DNA from: Calvatia gigantea
Lineage: Eukaryota; Basidiomycota; Agaricomycetes; Agaricales; Lycoperdaceae
Length of the DNA stretch: 60,400 nt
Direction: 5' to 3'
NCBI GenBank assembly: GCA_025093985.1
Contig: JACAAK010000028.1
Span: forward strand, 1 to 60,400
Shown here: positions 21,791 through 33,773 of the stretch, piece by piece
Layout of the letters: each line of letters starts with the position of its first letter
How positions within the stretch are numbered: the first letter of the stretch is position 1
Translations under genes and position numbers: made by a program
Notes under the pieces: model-generated
What the model was told of the DNA's origin: nothing
The model's input: only the letters and a program-made list of their open reading frames with translations
The model's database searches: none

Positions 21791-24700
21791 GCGCTACCTC
21801 GAGAGTCAAAAAACTTGTATCTAGGATATCAGACAAATTCTACACAATCCCCCAGAGAAGAAAGCACGAACTAAACCTAAAAGGAAAAATACAAACGGCA
21901 GGAAAGGAGATAACAGTCAACACCATTGTAGACTCCAGGTGCACAACCAGCAGCATCAGCAAAAGACTAGTAGATGAAGAAAGACTCCCTACCCAGAAAT
22001 TGGAATGACAAATCACGGTATTAAATGCAGACGGAACGCCCAACCAAGGTGGAAAAGTAACAGAAACCACGACAATCAACATCGACATCCAGGGACATAA
22101 AGAACAGATCGAAGCCTCCATCATACAACTACAAGACAGAGCAGAGATCTTTCTAGGACACGATTGGCTAGTCAAACATAACCCAGAGGTAGACTGGAAC
22201 AACGGAGAAATCAGGTTCACCCGGTGCCCACCCGATTGCCAATTTCCCCACCAGAACATCGCTATCACCGAAAAACTGCGAAGTATAATGGCCACAGAAG
22301 ACCTATGGGAAGAAGAAGACGAACCGGACCTGACTAAACCGGAGGACCTGCCAGACTATGTACAACCATTCACGCACTTATTCAACAAAACAACATTCGA
22401 TAAACTCCCAGAACGAACAGAATGGGACCATGAGATAATCCTAACAGAAGACACCCCAAAGGAAATCAGTGCAGGAACGTATAACATAACGGTTAAAGAA
22501 CAGGACAAACTCAAATCATTCATCAAGGAAAACCTAGAATCGGGACGAATACGACCATCAAAATCCCCTTATGCAGTGCCAACATTCTTCATCCTGAAGA
22601 AAGACGGGTCAAAAAGGCTGATCCAAGACTATAGATGTCTGAACAACATGGTTGTCAAAGACAAAACTCCGTTGCCACAAATTGGTGAAGTAATTGACAA
22701 ACTTGGAAAAGCCAAATACTTCAACAAACTGGACATCATCTGGGGATACAACAATGTTAGGATCAAAGAGGGAGATGAATGGAAGGCGGCCTTTCTCACC
22801 AATGAAGGACTCTTCGAACCTACGGTCATGTACTTTGGGTTAAGCAACTCGCCAGGAACATTCTCCAGAATGATGACAAGCATCTTCCACGACCTTTTAC
22901 AAAACGGAGACATTGTAAACTACATGGATGACTTTGCCATCCCAGGAGACACCAAGGAGCAACTAAAGGAACAGACAGTGCGATTCCTGGAGTAAGCAGC
23001 CCAGTATAATCTATGTTTCAAATGGACCAAGTGCATTTTTGATGTGGAAGAAATCCCCATGCTAGGAGTTAAAGTAGGACACGGACAAATTGAAATGGAA
23101 GAAGACAAAGTAAAATCGGTATGAGAATGGCCCGAACCCAAAAACACCAAGGGAGTAGAAAGGTTCTTGGGGTTCACAAACTATTATCAACACTTCATCA
23201 AAAACTTTAGCACGATTGCAGGACCCCTAAATAAGCTCAAAGGAGCAACCACATGGGAATGGACGCAAGTGCACCGGGACTCATTCAATCAACTCAAGAA
23301 ACGCATCACCGAGGAGCCGGTCCTGACACTACCACAAAGGCACAGCCAATTCAGAGTAGAAGTCAATGCATCAGATTATGCACTAGGAGGGGTACTCTCA
23401 CAACTACAAGAGGAAAAATGGCATCCCATCACCTTCACATCACGAACCCTGTCACCGGCAGAACGGAACTACGAAATATATGACAAAGAACTGCTGGCCA
23501 TTGTCCACGCCCTAAAGGAATGGAGACACTACCTCCTAGATGCTGAAGAACGATTTGAAATTTGGACAGACCATGAAAACCTGAAGTATTACTGAGAACC
23601 ACAAAAACTAAATGGACAACAAGCACGGTGGTATTTACGACTACAAGACTACAATTTCACACTACGACATGTACCGGGAAAAACAAACACGAAAGCAGAC
23701 CTCCTATCCCGCATCCACCAAATGCCAGAGGAACAAGAAGACAAACTAGTTACCATGATTCAAGAAAGCTGGCTACAGACAAAGGGCACAGACAGCACAG
23801 TACTCCTACGAGCGGAACTATTCATCGAACCTAACTTCCTGGAACGAATTCGAAACCGAACCCAGCGGAAAACAGTGGTCCTAACTGAGCTGAAGAAGCA
23901 AGGGTCCCAACTCACTGAGGACGGCGGAATAATCTACAAACAGAATAGCGCATACGTTCCACCCGATCAGAAACTACAAGAGAAAGTCCTAATACAGTAT
24001 CATGACACCCCAGACACAGGACACCTGGGACAACACAGGATGATGGAACTAATCAGCTGAGACTACTGGTGGCCATCAATACGAAAAGACATCAAGAAGT
24101 ATATCCGGGGGTGTCAAGCCTGTCAAAAAGCCAAGTCTAGAATGACGCTGCTCAAATCGCCACTACATCCCCTTCTGATACCAAATGGACCTTGGGAAGA
24201 AATTAGTATCGACATGATCGGACCACTGCCAGAGTCTAAAGGAAAAGACACAATACTAGTCATTGTAGACCACTTCACGAAAATGATACAACTCTCAGCG
24301 ACAACCATGGATGCATTATCTAAGGACATTGCAAAGATATACCGGGATGAAATATGGAAGCTACATGGACTACCGAGGAAAGTGCTTAGTGACTGAGGAC
24401 CTCAATTCGCATCAGAATTCACCAAGGAACTGTTTAAAGGGCTCAGCATCGAACGAAATCTATCAACTGCATACCACCCGCAGACAGACGGTCAAACCGA
24501 GTGCATCAACAGAGAAGTAGAAACCTATATTCGCCTGTACTGCAACTATGACCAGGACGACTGGGCAGAATGGCTCCCTATTGCAGAGTTTCAGTACAAT
24601 GACAAACGACATGGGGGAACACAAGAAACACCGTTTTTCCTAAATTATGGAAGAAATCCATGGAAAGGCAAAAACGAGCAGACAACAAACAACCCTGTCA

Positions 24701-25311
24701 CCACAGCATTCCTAGAACAACTGCAATGCGCCCGAGACAATGCCTCATCAGCACTATGGACATATCAAGAAAAGATGAAACAGCAACACGACCGCAGTAG
24801 AACCCACACCACCATTTATCAAATAGGAGATAAAGTATGGCTAGAGAACACCAACATCCATACCAATCAATCATCAAAGAAGCTAGGCCAAAAACAGTAT
24901 GGACCTTTCCTTATTAAGGAAAAGATAGGAGAGGCAGCATATTGGCTGAAACTGCCGGATGGATGGGCCATCCATGATGTATTCAACGAACAGCTCCTGA
25001 CACCAGCACACCAGGCGGAGTTCCCAAGTCAAAAACAACCATCAGCGCCCAACCCAGTAATCATCAACAATGAGGAAGAGTACGAAGTCAATGAGATCCA
25101 CGGACGACGAAAACAAGGAAGGGGCTATCAATTCCTGGTCCACTAGAAGGGATACAGTAATGAAGAAGATATGTAGACAGCAGAGTCCAACCTGGGAAAC
25201 GCTAAAGACGCCATAAGAGATTACCTGAAAAGGCATCCAGAGGATACCCATAAAAGAGGGGGCAGAAAACACAAAAAAACAGCAAACAAGCAACCCAGAC
25301 AAAAGAACTAA
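21772..25311 (+). pseudogene. pol: B1 pol (protease-RT-RNase H-integrase-chromodomain), many nonsense codons
   Basis: One frame from the frameshift site to TAA at 25309-25311 with no indel, but about nine stops. All fit C-to-T or G-to-A changes, for example TGA for Arg at 23593, 24058 and 24394, and TAG for Trp at 25144. Domains: protease at 21931-21939, where the active triad is DSR instead of DSG; reverse transcriptase with YMDD at 22921-22932; RNase H with EVNASDYA (B2 has EVDASDYA); integrase zinc region (HDTPDTGHLG ... CQAC, about 24000-24125) and core (SIDMIGP, GPQF, INREVETY); chromodomain at about 25066-25235 (EEEYEVNEIHG ... FLVH-stop-KGYSNEED). ORF3 starts 7 nt later. It is dead as an enzyme source. 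Confidence 0.92.
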
Positions 25312-25318
25312 GACAAAC

Positions 25319-26308
25319 ATGCCTGCCTCCCAATCCAACCGCATCGCTATTGACTCCCTTGTCCATCCCACTCCCACCAGAATCTCCTCTCTCCCATTCC
25401 CTGAACCAGGCAACAGCCGAGCACCTGCTCCCCAGGGAACTCGTTTCAATCTCGCTAAGACACCATCCCCTGCACAAGAACTCCTTGAAGCCTTGCTCAA
25501 AGACGTCAACAAGGCAACCAACAGCGAAATCGAGAACATTACCGCCCAGAACAAACGACTGGTAGTGAACCGGCACATTACCCTCGCCACCGCATGTATC
25601 ACCTTCACTAATATGTACGCTGGATTCACCAACACCTCCTCCTCTACCAACCAACACATCCCCGCCATCTTTCGAGCCCTAGACCAGTCTACCCTCACCC
25701 CTAACGAAAAGGATCGCATCCAAGGACTCCAAAGCCGAATCGATTTGGGCCTTGAGGTCTTCAATCACCTCGACATCACCAACATATTCCTAGAGCTCGC
25801 CGACATAGCCATGAAGTTACTCAGAAGAGACAAGTCAAATGAAGATCCCGACATTAACACCTTAGTCGATAGAATCCACATCATCCTGTCTGAATTACAC
25901 AACACTGTCAACCCCACACCACCGACCTGCTCTGACACCTCCATGGACAAGGAAATCACAGTTTCAATGAAAGAAGAAGTCAATGCCCTCCGTCGCTTCA
26001 TTAAAACCATCACACCACTACAGCTTGTATCGGTTTTTCTGCCACCTGCAAGATTCCGCACTGTTTTACCAGGACAAGAGAAGGACCAACACTATTGGAA
26101 CTCGATAGTCAAGAACTATTGGGAGAGCTCCACCACCACCGACTTCCCATACAACGGTGTCCCAGTCCCTATCTGTCAAGACGGACGAAGCCACTCACCC
26201 ATCTTCTTAGCACGCTCCAACGAAGAAAAGTTTCTAATTGCCACCACTAAGAAAGCACTTGCCACCGCAGTCGTGAATGGAGACTTCGATGAGCTTCCTG
26301 AGGCATGA
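25319..26308 (+). CDS. B1 ORF3: intact conserved protein of unknown function
   Basis: A 329-codon open frame starting MPASQSNRIAIDSLVHP, placed 7 nt after the pol stop and ending 18 nt before the 3' LTR. I do not recognise the family. The first ~50 residues are Pro/Ser-rich. The middle (about 55-240) looks mostly helical with polar and hydrophobic repeats (LLEALLKDVNKATNSEIENI; NIFLELADIAMKLLRRDK; MKEEVNALRRFIKTI). The last ~90 residues have aromatic and basic content (QHYWNSIVKNYWESS). It has no signal peptide, membrane segment, zinc knuckle or enzyme motif that I can see. Four more copies occur in B2, B3, B4 and B6 at the same place, all broken. A role in particle assembly, nuclear entry or silencing escape is possible but unproven. 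Confidence 0.8.
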   Translation: MPASQSNRIAIDSLVHPTPTRISSLPFPEPGNSRAPAPQGTRFNLAKTPSPAQELLEALLKDVNKATNSEIENITAQNKRLVVNRHITLATACITFTNMYAGFTNTSSSTNQHIPAIFRALDQSTLTPNEKDRIQGLQSRIDLGLEVFNHLDITNIFLELADIAMKLLRRDKSNEDPDINTLVDRIHIILSELHNTVNPTPPTCSDTSMDKEITVSMKEEVNALRRFIKTITPLQLVSVFLPPARFRTVLPGQEKDQHYWNSIVKNYWESSTTTDFPYNGVPVPICQDGRSHSPIFLARSNEEKFLIATTKKALATAVVNGDFDELPEA

Positions 26309-26312
26309 AGCC

Positions 26313-26326
26313 AAATCAGGGGGTAT
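26313..26326 (+). promoter_or_regulatory. B1 polypurine tract
   Basis: AAATCAGGGGGTAT directly before the 3' LTR, kept with little change in B2, B3, B4 and B6. The G run is the expected plus-strand primer. It overlaps no coding frame; ORF3 ends at 26308. Confidence 0.75.
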
Positions 26327-26637
26327 TGTTGTGATTCTTCACCAAGTATTTCGCACTCTCTATATTTGTCTACATTCCTACCTCCTGTGCATCTGTTTCA
26401 CCTATTTCTGTCTGCACGATCTCCGAGCTCTGACTCATAACTACTACACCATAGACATCGGACGTTTCACATAGTTACCTCCATCCATTCAACTGGATGG
26501 CCCTCCTGTATTTAAGCATACATATGTACATCCTCCTGTATTCGGTACGCTTAACCACCTAGTTTCCCTCCCCTTACTCGCCCTCAAGTCTTAGCCTAAG
26601 TTGCAACCTGAGGTTTACTCAGACTAAGGTCGTAACA
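26327..26637 (+). repeat. B1 3' LTR
   Basis: 311 bp, starting TGTTGTGATTCTTCACC and ending GGTCGTAACA, followed by the target duplication AGAAG. It is four bases longer than the 5' LTR, with an extra TATG-type unit near the TATTTAAG box. Confidence 0.95.
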
Positions 26638-27199
26638 AGAAGGTCCTTCTAAACTCCTTAGAGAACACTTTCCAGTCTACTGAATCTTCAGATTCCAGGA
26701 TGGCTGGTGCTCTTATGGCTGCATATGCTCCTGCAGTTCCTCCTCGCAGCCTGGCTAAGACTGCTATAGCTTTATCATCTACTGAGGCTATCTTGTTGAA
26801 CTTCATGAAGAGCATCATTGCTCTCCACCAGTCGTTGAATTTGGTGTGGGTGCCATTGAAAAATCCTGGGTCTGGCACTAGACCTTTCCCACTGGGCATT
26901 GTTGCAGGTGTTACTACATTGTCAGTCATGCCAGAGTCTGTTTCTGATTCTGTTTCGTCTGAGCTTGATTCATCTGATTTTTCCTGATGGGCTAATTTTT
27001 CCTCTGCTAGGTCGAGTTCATTTAGAAGTTCTGATAATACTTCTTCTTCTGCTGGGACTACTCCGGGTTCATCGTGTGTTTCTCTGGTTGGTTCTTCAGG
27101 TACTTCAGGGTTCCCTGTTTCTTCTTCATCTGATGTTTTGGACTCGTTGTCAGTGACTTCGAGATTTGGTTCTCTGTATTCATCTGGGTTCGAGCTCAT
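26638..27199 (-). pseudogene. gag: B2 gag, N-terminal piece
   Basis: The first ~185 codons of B2 gag on the minus strand, starting MSSNPDEYREPNLEV at 27199: an acidic N-terminus, then the start of the capsid domain. It is open until the point where B1 inserted and continues at 20288-19718. Confidence 0.88.
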
Positions 27200-27278
27200 A
27201 TACTAGCTCCTGGGTTACTCCTGTTCAGGCCTGTTTCAGCCTACTCCTTGCAAGGTGAGGTGGGTATGCTTAACCAAA

Positions 27279-27582
27279 TGTTACAACCTTAGTCTGAGTA
27301 AACCTCAGGTTGCAACTTAGGCCAAGACTTGAGGGCAAGTAAGGGGAGAGGACTAAGTGGTTAAGCATACTGAATACAGGAGTATGTATGTACACTTAAA
27401 TACAATAAGCATCCAGTTGAATGGATGGAGGTAACTACATAAAACGTCTGATGGTAATGGCATAGTAGTTACTGTGAGTCAATGTTCGGAGATTGCTGGG
27501 CTGGAATAGACAAAACAGGTACAGGACGGAATAGAATGCAGACAAGTATGGAGCAAGTAAGAATAGATGAAAGTTCACAACA
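27279..27582 (-). repeat. B2 5' LTR
   Basis: 304 bp, pair of 14013-14316, followed on the right by TTGAC. The primer-binding site (plus-strand GCTTAACCA at about 27268-27276) lies beside it. Confidence 0.92.
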
Positions 27583-28376
27583 TTGACTATCATTTTCCAG
27601 TAATGTTGGTCCTTTTCTTGGCCTGGTAGTATAGTGCAGAATCTTGCAGGTAGGAGAAAAACCAATACAAGCTGTGGCAGGGTGATGGTTTTTATGAAAC
27701 AGCAGAGAAAGTTGACTTCTTCTTTCACAGAAACAGTGGTTTCTTCATTCATGGGTGTGTTAGCACAAGTTGGTGGTGTGGGGTTGACTGTACTGTGCAG
27801 TTCTGAGAGAGTGGTGTGGATCCTGGTGACAAGGGAGTCAATCTCTGGGTCTTCAGCTGACTTGTCTCATCCAAGTAAATTCATGGCTATGTCAGCAAGC
27901 TCTAGAAATATGTCAGTGATGTCAAGGTGTTTAAAAACTTCAAGGCCAAGGTCAATGTGGCTTTGGAGGCTACAAATGCAGTCTTGTTTGCTAGGTGTGA
28001 GGGTGGACTGGTCTAAGGCTCAAAAGATGGCTGGGATGTGCTAGTTGGTGGAAGAGGATGCATTGGCAAATCCTGCATATATGTCAGCAAAGGTAATGCA
28101 AGCAGTGGCAAGGGCAATGTGTTGGTTGACAACTAGTCACTTATTCTGGGCAGTGATAGTTTCTATTTCACTGTTGGTGGCTTTGTTGGTGTCCTTTAGT
28201 AGAGTTTCAAGAAGTCCTTGTACTGGGGATAGTGTGGTGGCAAGATTGTAATGGATATCTCAAGGTGTAGGTGCTTGGTTATTGCCTAGTTCTGGGAAGG
28301 GAACAGAAGAGATTGTGGTTGGGGTAGAGTGGATAAGAGAGCTAATGGTGATACAGTTGGCTTGGGAGGAAGGCAT
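27583..28376 (-). pseudogene. B3 ORF3, N-terminal piece, decayed
   Basis: Minus-strand copy of the extra gene from ATG complement at 28374-28376 to the B2 insertion point, continuing at 14012-13812. It has several stops. It belongs to the same sub-lineage as B4 (start MPSSQA rather than MPASQ). Confidence 0.78.
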
Positions 28377-28382
28377 GTCTGG

Positions 28383-31300
28383 CTAGTTTCTTTGTTTGGG
28401 TGAAGACTTCTTGGATTTTCTGCCCTCCTTTTTATAGGTATCCTCCAGATGCCTTTTTTTGTATTCTGCTATTGTGTCTTGAGTGTTCATTAAGTTTGAC
28501 TCCACTGTCCATGTATCATCTTTGTTACTGTACCCCTTCCAATGTACTAGGAATTGATATCTCCATCCTCGTTTTCATTGTTCTCAGATCTCTTCCACCT
28601 CATATTCTTCTTCATTATTGATGATCACTGATTTGGATACTGGCATTCTTTGTTGACTCAGGAACATTGCCTTTTGCACCAGAGTTAACAGCTGCTCATT
28701 GAATATATCATGAATGGCCCATCCCTCTGGTAAGACAAGCCAATATGCTGCTTCTCCTATCTTTTCCTTAATTTGGAAAGGCCTGTACCTTTTTTGGCCT
28801 AGCTTCTTTGATAGTTGATTAATATGGACATTTGTGTTTTCTAGCCATACTTCATTGCCGATTTGATACTGCTTTATGTGCAATTTGCTACTATCATGTG
28901 TTTGTTTCATCTTTTCTTGATAAGATTGTAGTACTGCCATAGAATTGTCTCTTGTGTTTTATAGTTGTTTTAGGAGCTCTGTGCTGCTAGGGTTGTTTGC
29001 TGTTCCATAGTCCTTTCCTTTCCAGGGGTGTCAGCCATAATTGAGATAGAAGGGTGTCTCCTATGTTCTGCTATGTTTCTTGTCATTGTACTGGAATTCA
29101 GCCATGGACAGCCAATTTACCCAATTGTCTTGCTCATAGTTGCCATATAGTCATAGGTATGTTTCAACTTCTTGGTTGATTCATTCTGTTTGTCCATCTA
29201 TTTGGGAGTGGTAGGCTGTTAATAGGGTTTGTTCTATTCTTAACCCCTTAAACAGTTCTTTAGTGAATTCTGATGTGAACTGTGGTCCTCGGTCACTGAG
29301 GACTTTCCATGGTACCCCATATAGTTTCCATATTTCATTTCTGTAAAACTGTACTATTTCTTTTGAAGATACATCCATTCTTGTTGCTATGAGTCATATC
29401 ATTTTTGAGAACTGGTCAATGATTACTAGAATAGCATCTTTTCCTTCTGATTCTGGCAGTGGTCCAATGAGGTCGATGCTTATTTCTTCCCATGGTCCAT
29501 TAGGTACAGGGAGTGGATGTAGTGGCATTTTCAATGGTGTTATGCATGGCTTGTTTCTTTGGCAGTTCTGGCATCCCTTGACATATCTTTTGGCATTATT
29601 TTGTATTGTTGGCCACCAGTAGTCTCTAGTAATCAGCTTGATCATCCTGTGTTGTCCTGGGTGTCCTGTATCTAGTACATCATGATACTGTTGCAGTATC
29701 TCTTCTTGGAAAGCAGAGTCAGGTGGTACATATATGCTGGTTCCCTTGTAGATTATCCTATCATTTTCTAAGATATTAGATTCTTCTTTTAGAAGTCTTG
29801 AAGTAATGCTCATTTCTCTTTGGTGGTTTGTCTTTATCTGGTCCATGAATGTCAGTCTAATGAATAGTTCTGCATAGAGTAGGATGGTTTCTTCAGAACT
29901 TTCCTGGCTTCTTGGCTTGTCCTGTAGCCAACTTTCTTGGATCATGGTGATTAGTTTGTCATCTTCTTGGCCTGGTTCTTCATAAATTCTAGATAGTAGG
30001 TCTGCTTTTGTGTTTGTCTTCCCTAGCACATATTGCAGGATAAAGTTGTAGTCTTGTAGTCTCAGGTACCATCTTGTTTGTCATCCATTGAGTTTTTGTG
30101 GCTCTCTATAGTACTTGAGGTTTTTGTGGTCCATCCAGATTTTGAATTTTTCTTTTGCATCTAATAGATAGTGTCGCCATTCTTTTAGTGCATAGATAAT
30201 GGCCAGTAACTCCTTGTCATAAATTTCATAGTTCTGTTCTACCAGGGAGAGTGTATGTGATGTGAATGCAATTGGGTGCCACTTCTTGTCTTGTTCCTGT
30301 AATAGCACCCCTCCTAATGCGTAGTTTGAGGCATTGACTTCTACTCAGAATTGTCCTTTCCTCTGGGGTAATGTCAGGGTGGGTTCTTTGGTAATTCTTT
30401 GTTTCAGTTCATTAAATGCTGATCAGTGTTCTTCTTTCCAGTCCCATTTGGTGGCTCCTTTGAGCTGGTTTAGAGGGGTCATGATTTTGTTGAAGTCCTT
30501 TATGAACCAATGGTAGTAATTGGTGAAACCTAGGAAGTGTTCTACTCCTTTTTTGTTTTTGGGTTTGGGCCAGTCCTGTACTGACTTGACTTTTTCTTCT
30601 TCCATTTCAATATGTCTGTGTCCTATTTTTACTCCTAGCATAGGAATTTCTTCAGCATCAAATATGCATTTTGACCATTTAAAACAAAGGTTGTATTTTG
30701 CCACTCGCTTCAGGAATCATATTGTTTGTTCTTTCAGTTGTTCTTTGGTGTCTCCCAGGATTGCAAAGTTGTCCATGTAGTTTATAATGTCTCCATTTTG
30801 CAGTAGGTCTCAGAAGATGCTTGTTATCATCCTAGAGAATGTTCCAAGTGAATTGCTTAACCCGAAATACATTACAGTTGGCTCAAATAACCCTTCATTG
30901 GTCAAGAAGGCTGCTTTCCATTCGTCTCCTTCCTTGATTCTGACATTGTTGTATCCCCAAATGATGTCAAGCTTGTTGAAGTATCTTGCTTTTCCCAATT
31001 TATTGATTACTTCTCCAATTCTGGATAGTAGTGTTTTGTCTTTTACTACCACACTGTTCAACTGTCTGTAGTCTTAGATTAGTTGTTTTGAACCATCTTT
31101 CTTTGGAATGAAGAAGGTGGGGGCTGCATATGGGGATTTTGACAGCCATATGCATCCTGACTCAAGATTTTCTTTGATGAAGGCTTTAAGTTCATCTTGT
31201 TCCTTAATTGTCATGTTATATGTCCCAGTATTTATTTCTCTGGGTATATCTTCTGTTAATATTATTTTGTGATCCCATTCCATTCATTCTGGTAGTTTGT

Positions 31301-31927
31301 CAAAGGTTGTTTTGTTGAAGAGGTGTGTGAATGGTTAAATATAGTCTAGTAGATCAGCTGGCTCTATTGGATCTAGTTTGTTTTCTTCTTCTCATATATC
31401 TTCAGTGGCAGCTATACTCTGGATTCTATTTGTGACCTGGACATTATAGTGTGGAAACTGACAGTTCGGTAGGCACTGGGTAAATTTGATTTCTCCCATT
31501 TTCCAGTTTACTTCAGGGTTGTGTTTGGTCAGCCAATCATATCCTAAGAATATTTCTGTCCTGTCTTGGAGTTGAACTACCAATACTTCAATTGTCTCCT
31601 TGTGTCCCTTAATTTCTATCTCAATAGTGGCCGTTTCTGTGACTTTTCCTCCTTAGTTTGTTGTGCCATTGGCATTTAGTACTGTAATTTCTTGTTTTAA
31701 TTTTTTGTGGGGATTTGTTCTTCATCTACAAGTTTCTTGCTGATGCTGCTAGTGGTGCATTCTGAGTCAACAATAGTGTTGACCATAATTTCTTTCTTCA
31801 CCATTTATATTTTTCCTTTTAGGTTCAGTTTGCACTTTCATTTCTGAGGAATTGTATAGAATTTGTCTGATATCCTAGATACAAGCTTCTTGACTCTCAA
31901 GGTAGTGCCTACTTAGAGTCTTTGGAA
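28383..31927 (-). pseudogene. pol: B3 pol, decayed
   Basis: Full-length but heavily mutated pol on the minus strand. Chromodomain and integrase tail lie at 28584-28940, the integrase core near 29180-29500, the zinc region and RNase H linker in the long open piece 29394-30029, RNase H at 30081-30308, reverse transcriptase at 30423-31061 (YMDN-like near 30778), and protease near 31750, where the usual DSGCTTS reads DSECTTS. Stops are mostly TGA/TAG at places where other copies have Arg, Gln or Trp. Confidence 0.83.
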
Positions 31928-33381
31928 AAATCCTTCCTCTCTTCTCTTTTGACTTCTTCTACTCCACAGATTTGTACTTTCTTGGATGCAGTGCATGTTT
32001 TTGCTATATGGCCAGTCTTTCTACAATTGTAGCAGGTTAATTGTTGTGAACTCTAGTCTATTCTCGTATCAGCTCCGTACTTGTCTGCATTCCCTCCTAG
32101 CTGTATACCTGTTTCAGTTATTCTTGCCTGCGTGATCTCTGAGCTCTGACTCATAACTACTATGCCATAGTCATTGGATGTTTCATATAGTTATCTCCAT
32201 CCATTCAACTGGATGTTCCTTCTGTATTTAAGTGTACACACATACTCCTGTATTCGGTATGCTTAACCACCTAGTTCCTCTCCCCTTACTCGCCCTCAAG
32301 ACTTAGCCTAAGCTGCAACCTGAGGTCTTATCAGACTAAGGTCGTAACATTAATCCCTTGGGTTTCTTGCAATCTTTGGCCATGTGCCTGAAGATGCTAC
32401 AATTGTAACATTTGGGTTCTTCTTTGGTGTTGAAAATGTGGTGTCTGCTTCCTATCTCCATGGGTTCACCCATTCCTCCATATGTTGTCCTAGTGCTGGT
32501 TTTTCTATCTCCTTGGTATTCAGATGCTTCGTATCCCTGCCTGATGGCAAGGATGGCTTCTGTCCATTCTGCATAGGTGTCTGGCCTGGCACTGGGTGGG
32601 TAACCTATAATAGTATGGATAATGTCTTGCCTAGTGTTCTTCCTGAGCAGGAACATAGCATATTTGCTATCTGTTTTCACCTTGCTTTTTAGGACTTTGA
32701 ATTCAATTAGGTAGTTGGCAGTGTTCTTGTTACCCTGCTTGAACTTCTTGATTTGCCATTTGGCCTTGCTGTTTGAGGTATCATTGGAGAATGTCTTCCT
32801 GAAATCTTTAGAGAACACTTTCCAATCTACCAAATCTTCTCCATCTAAAATTTGTGGAGCTTTCATGGCTACATAGGCTCCTGCTGTCCCCCCTCGCAGC
32901 CTGGCTAGGATTGCTATGGCCTTGTTGTCTGCTGAGGTTATCTTGTTGAATTTCATGAAGAACATCATTGCTCTCTACCAGTCATTGAATTTAGTGCAGG
33001 TGCCATTGAAGAATCCAGGGTCTAGTACTAAGCCTTTTTCACTGGGTGTTGTTGTGGGGGTTACAGTGTTATCAGTCATATTTGAGTCAATGTCTGAATT
33101 GGTACTTGAGTCTGTTTCAGTTTCATCTGAACTTGATTTGTCTGATTTCTCCTGTTCTTGTACTGGATTCTCCTAATGTATTAACTCTTTTTCTGCTAAG
33201 TCAAGTTTGTTTAGAAGTTCTGATAACACTTCTTCTTCTCCTGTCGGGTTTGCTCTAGTTTCATTGTATATTTATTCTTCAAGTACTTTGGGGTTCCCTA
33301 TTTCTTCCTTGTTTGATGTTTCTGACTCATTGTCTGTAACTTCAAGGTTCAGTTCTCTGTATTTGTCTGGGTTCAAGCTCA
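31909..33381 (-). pseudogene. gag: B3 gag, decayed, split by a solo LTR
   Basis: Starts at ATG complement 33379-33381 (MSLNPDKYRELN-like) and ends at the TAG complement 31909-31911. The capsid domain is open for 32336-32968. The knuckle region is split by the solo LTR at 32042-32349, whose target bases TTAAT are duplicated. The acidic N-terminal part has stops and a short extra Gln/Val-containing stretch not seen in the other copies. It overlaps the GGATTTTTCC frameshift site. Confidence 0.82.
32042..32349 (+). repeat. Solo family-B LTR in B3 gag
   Basis: 308 bp, starting TGTTGTGAACTC, flanked by TTAAT on both sides (32037-32041, 32350-32354). It is most like the LTRs of B6 by wording. Confidence 0.92.
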
Positions 33382-33464
33382 TATACTAGCTCTGGGGCTG
33401 TTGTTTGTTTCAGGCCTATTTCAGCCTACTCCTTTGCAAGGTGAGGTGGGGACGCTTAACCAAA

Positions 33465-33768
33465 TGTTACAACCTTAGTCTTATAAGACCTCAGGTTGCA
33501 GCTTGGGCTAAGTCTTGAGGGTGAGTAAGGGGAGAAAACCAGGTGGTTAAGTGTACTGAATACAGTGGATGTATGTATGCTTAAATATAGAAAGGCCATC
33601 CAGTTGAATAGATGGGGTAACTACATGAAACATCCAATAGGGATAGCATAGTAGTTAGTGCAAGTCATACTCAGGGATCACTCAATGAAAATAGGTGAGA
33701 CAAGTACACAGATAGATAGGAATGCAGATGATAATGGAGTACAACTTGATTGGTAGAAATCCATAACA
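33465..33768 (-). repeat. B3 5' LTR
   Basis: 304 bp, pair of 13490-13793, followed by AAAAG. The adjacent primer-binding site (33452-33462, minus-strand TGGTTAAGCGT) is the best-kept example of the 11-nt self-priming match in the window. Confidence 0.9.
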
Positions 33769-33773
33769 AAAAG

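Larger units (their letters stand above)
20289..26637 (+). mobile_element. B1: full-length Ty3/gypsy chromovirus with ORF3
   Basis: A 6349-bp element with LTRs of 307 and 311 bp and exact target duplication AGAAG (20284-20288, 26638-26642), inserted in gag of B2. It is the innermost layer of the deepest nest (A2 > B3 > B2 > B1). Order: LTR, self-priming site, 80-nt leader, gag, frameshift site, pol with chromodomain, ORF3, polypurine stretch, LTR. No frameshift has occurred anywhere in it, but gag and pol carry about ten nonsense codons, while ORF3 is fully open. Confidence 0.95.
14013..27582 (-). mobile_element. B2: Ty3/gypsy chromovirus carrying nested B1
   Basis: Minus-strand family-B element with 304-bp LTRs and target duplication TTGAC (14008-14012, 27583-27587), inserted in ORF3 of B3. 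It was later hit by B1 in gag and by solo LTRs at 15964-16513 and 17941-18247 in pol. Subtracting these leaves 6349 bp, identical to the length of B1. All its genes contain stops. Confidence 0.92.
13490..33768 (-). mobile_element. B3: Ty3/gypsy chromovirus carrying nested B2
   Basis: Family-B element on the minus strand with 304-bp LTRs at both ends and target duplication AAAAG (13485-13489, 33769-33773), inserted in A2 pol. It was later split within ORF3 by B2 (14013-27582) and within gag by a solo LTR (32042-32349). Removing these and their duplicated bases leaves about 6391 bp, the normal length for the family. Gag, pol and ORF3 are all decayed. Confidence 0.9.

Noticed and set aside
25042..25764. 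240-codon minus-strand open frame over the end of B1 pol and start of ORF3
   Set aside because: It overlaps the chromodomain and ORF3 in antisense and the other copies do not keep it open at its ends.
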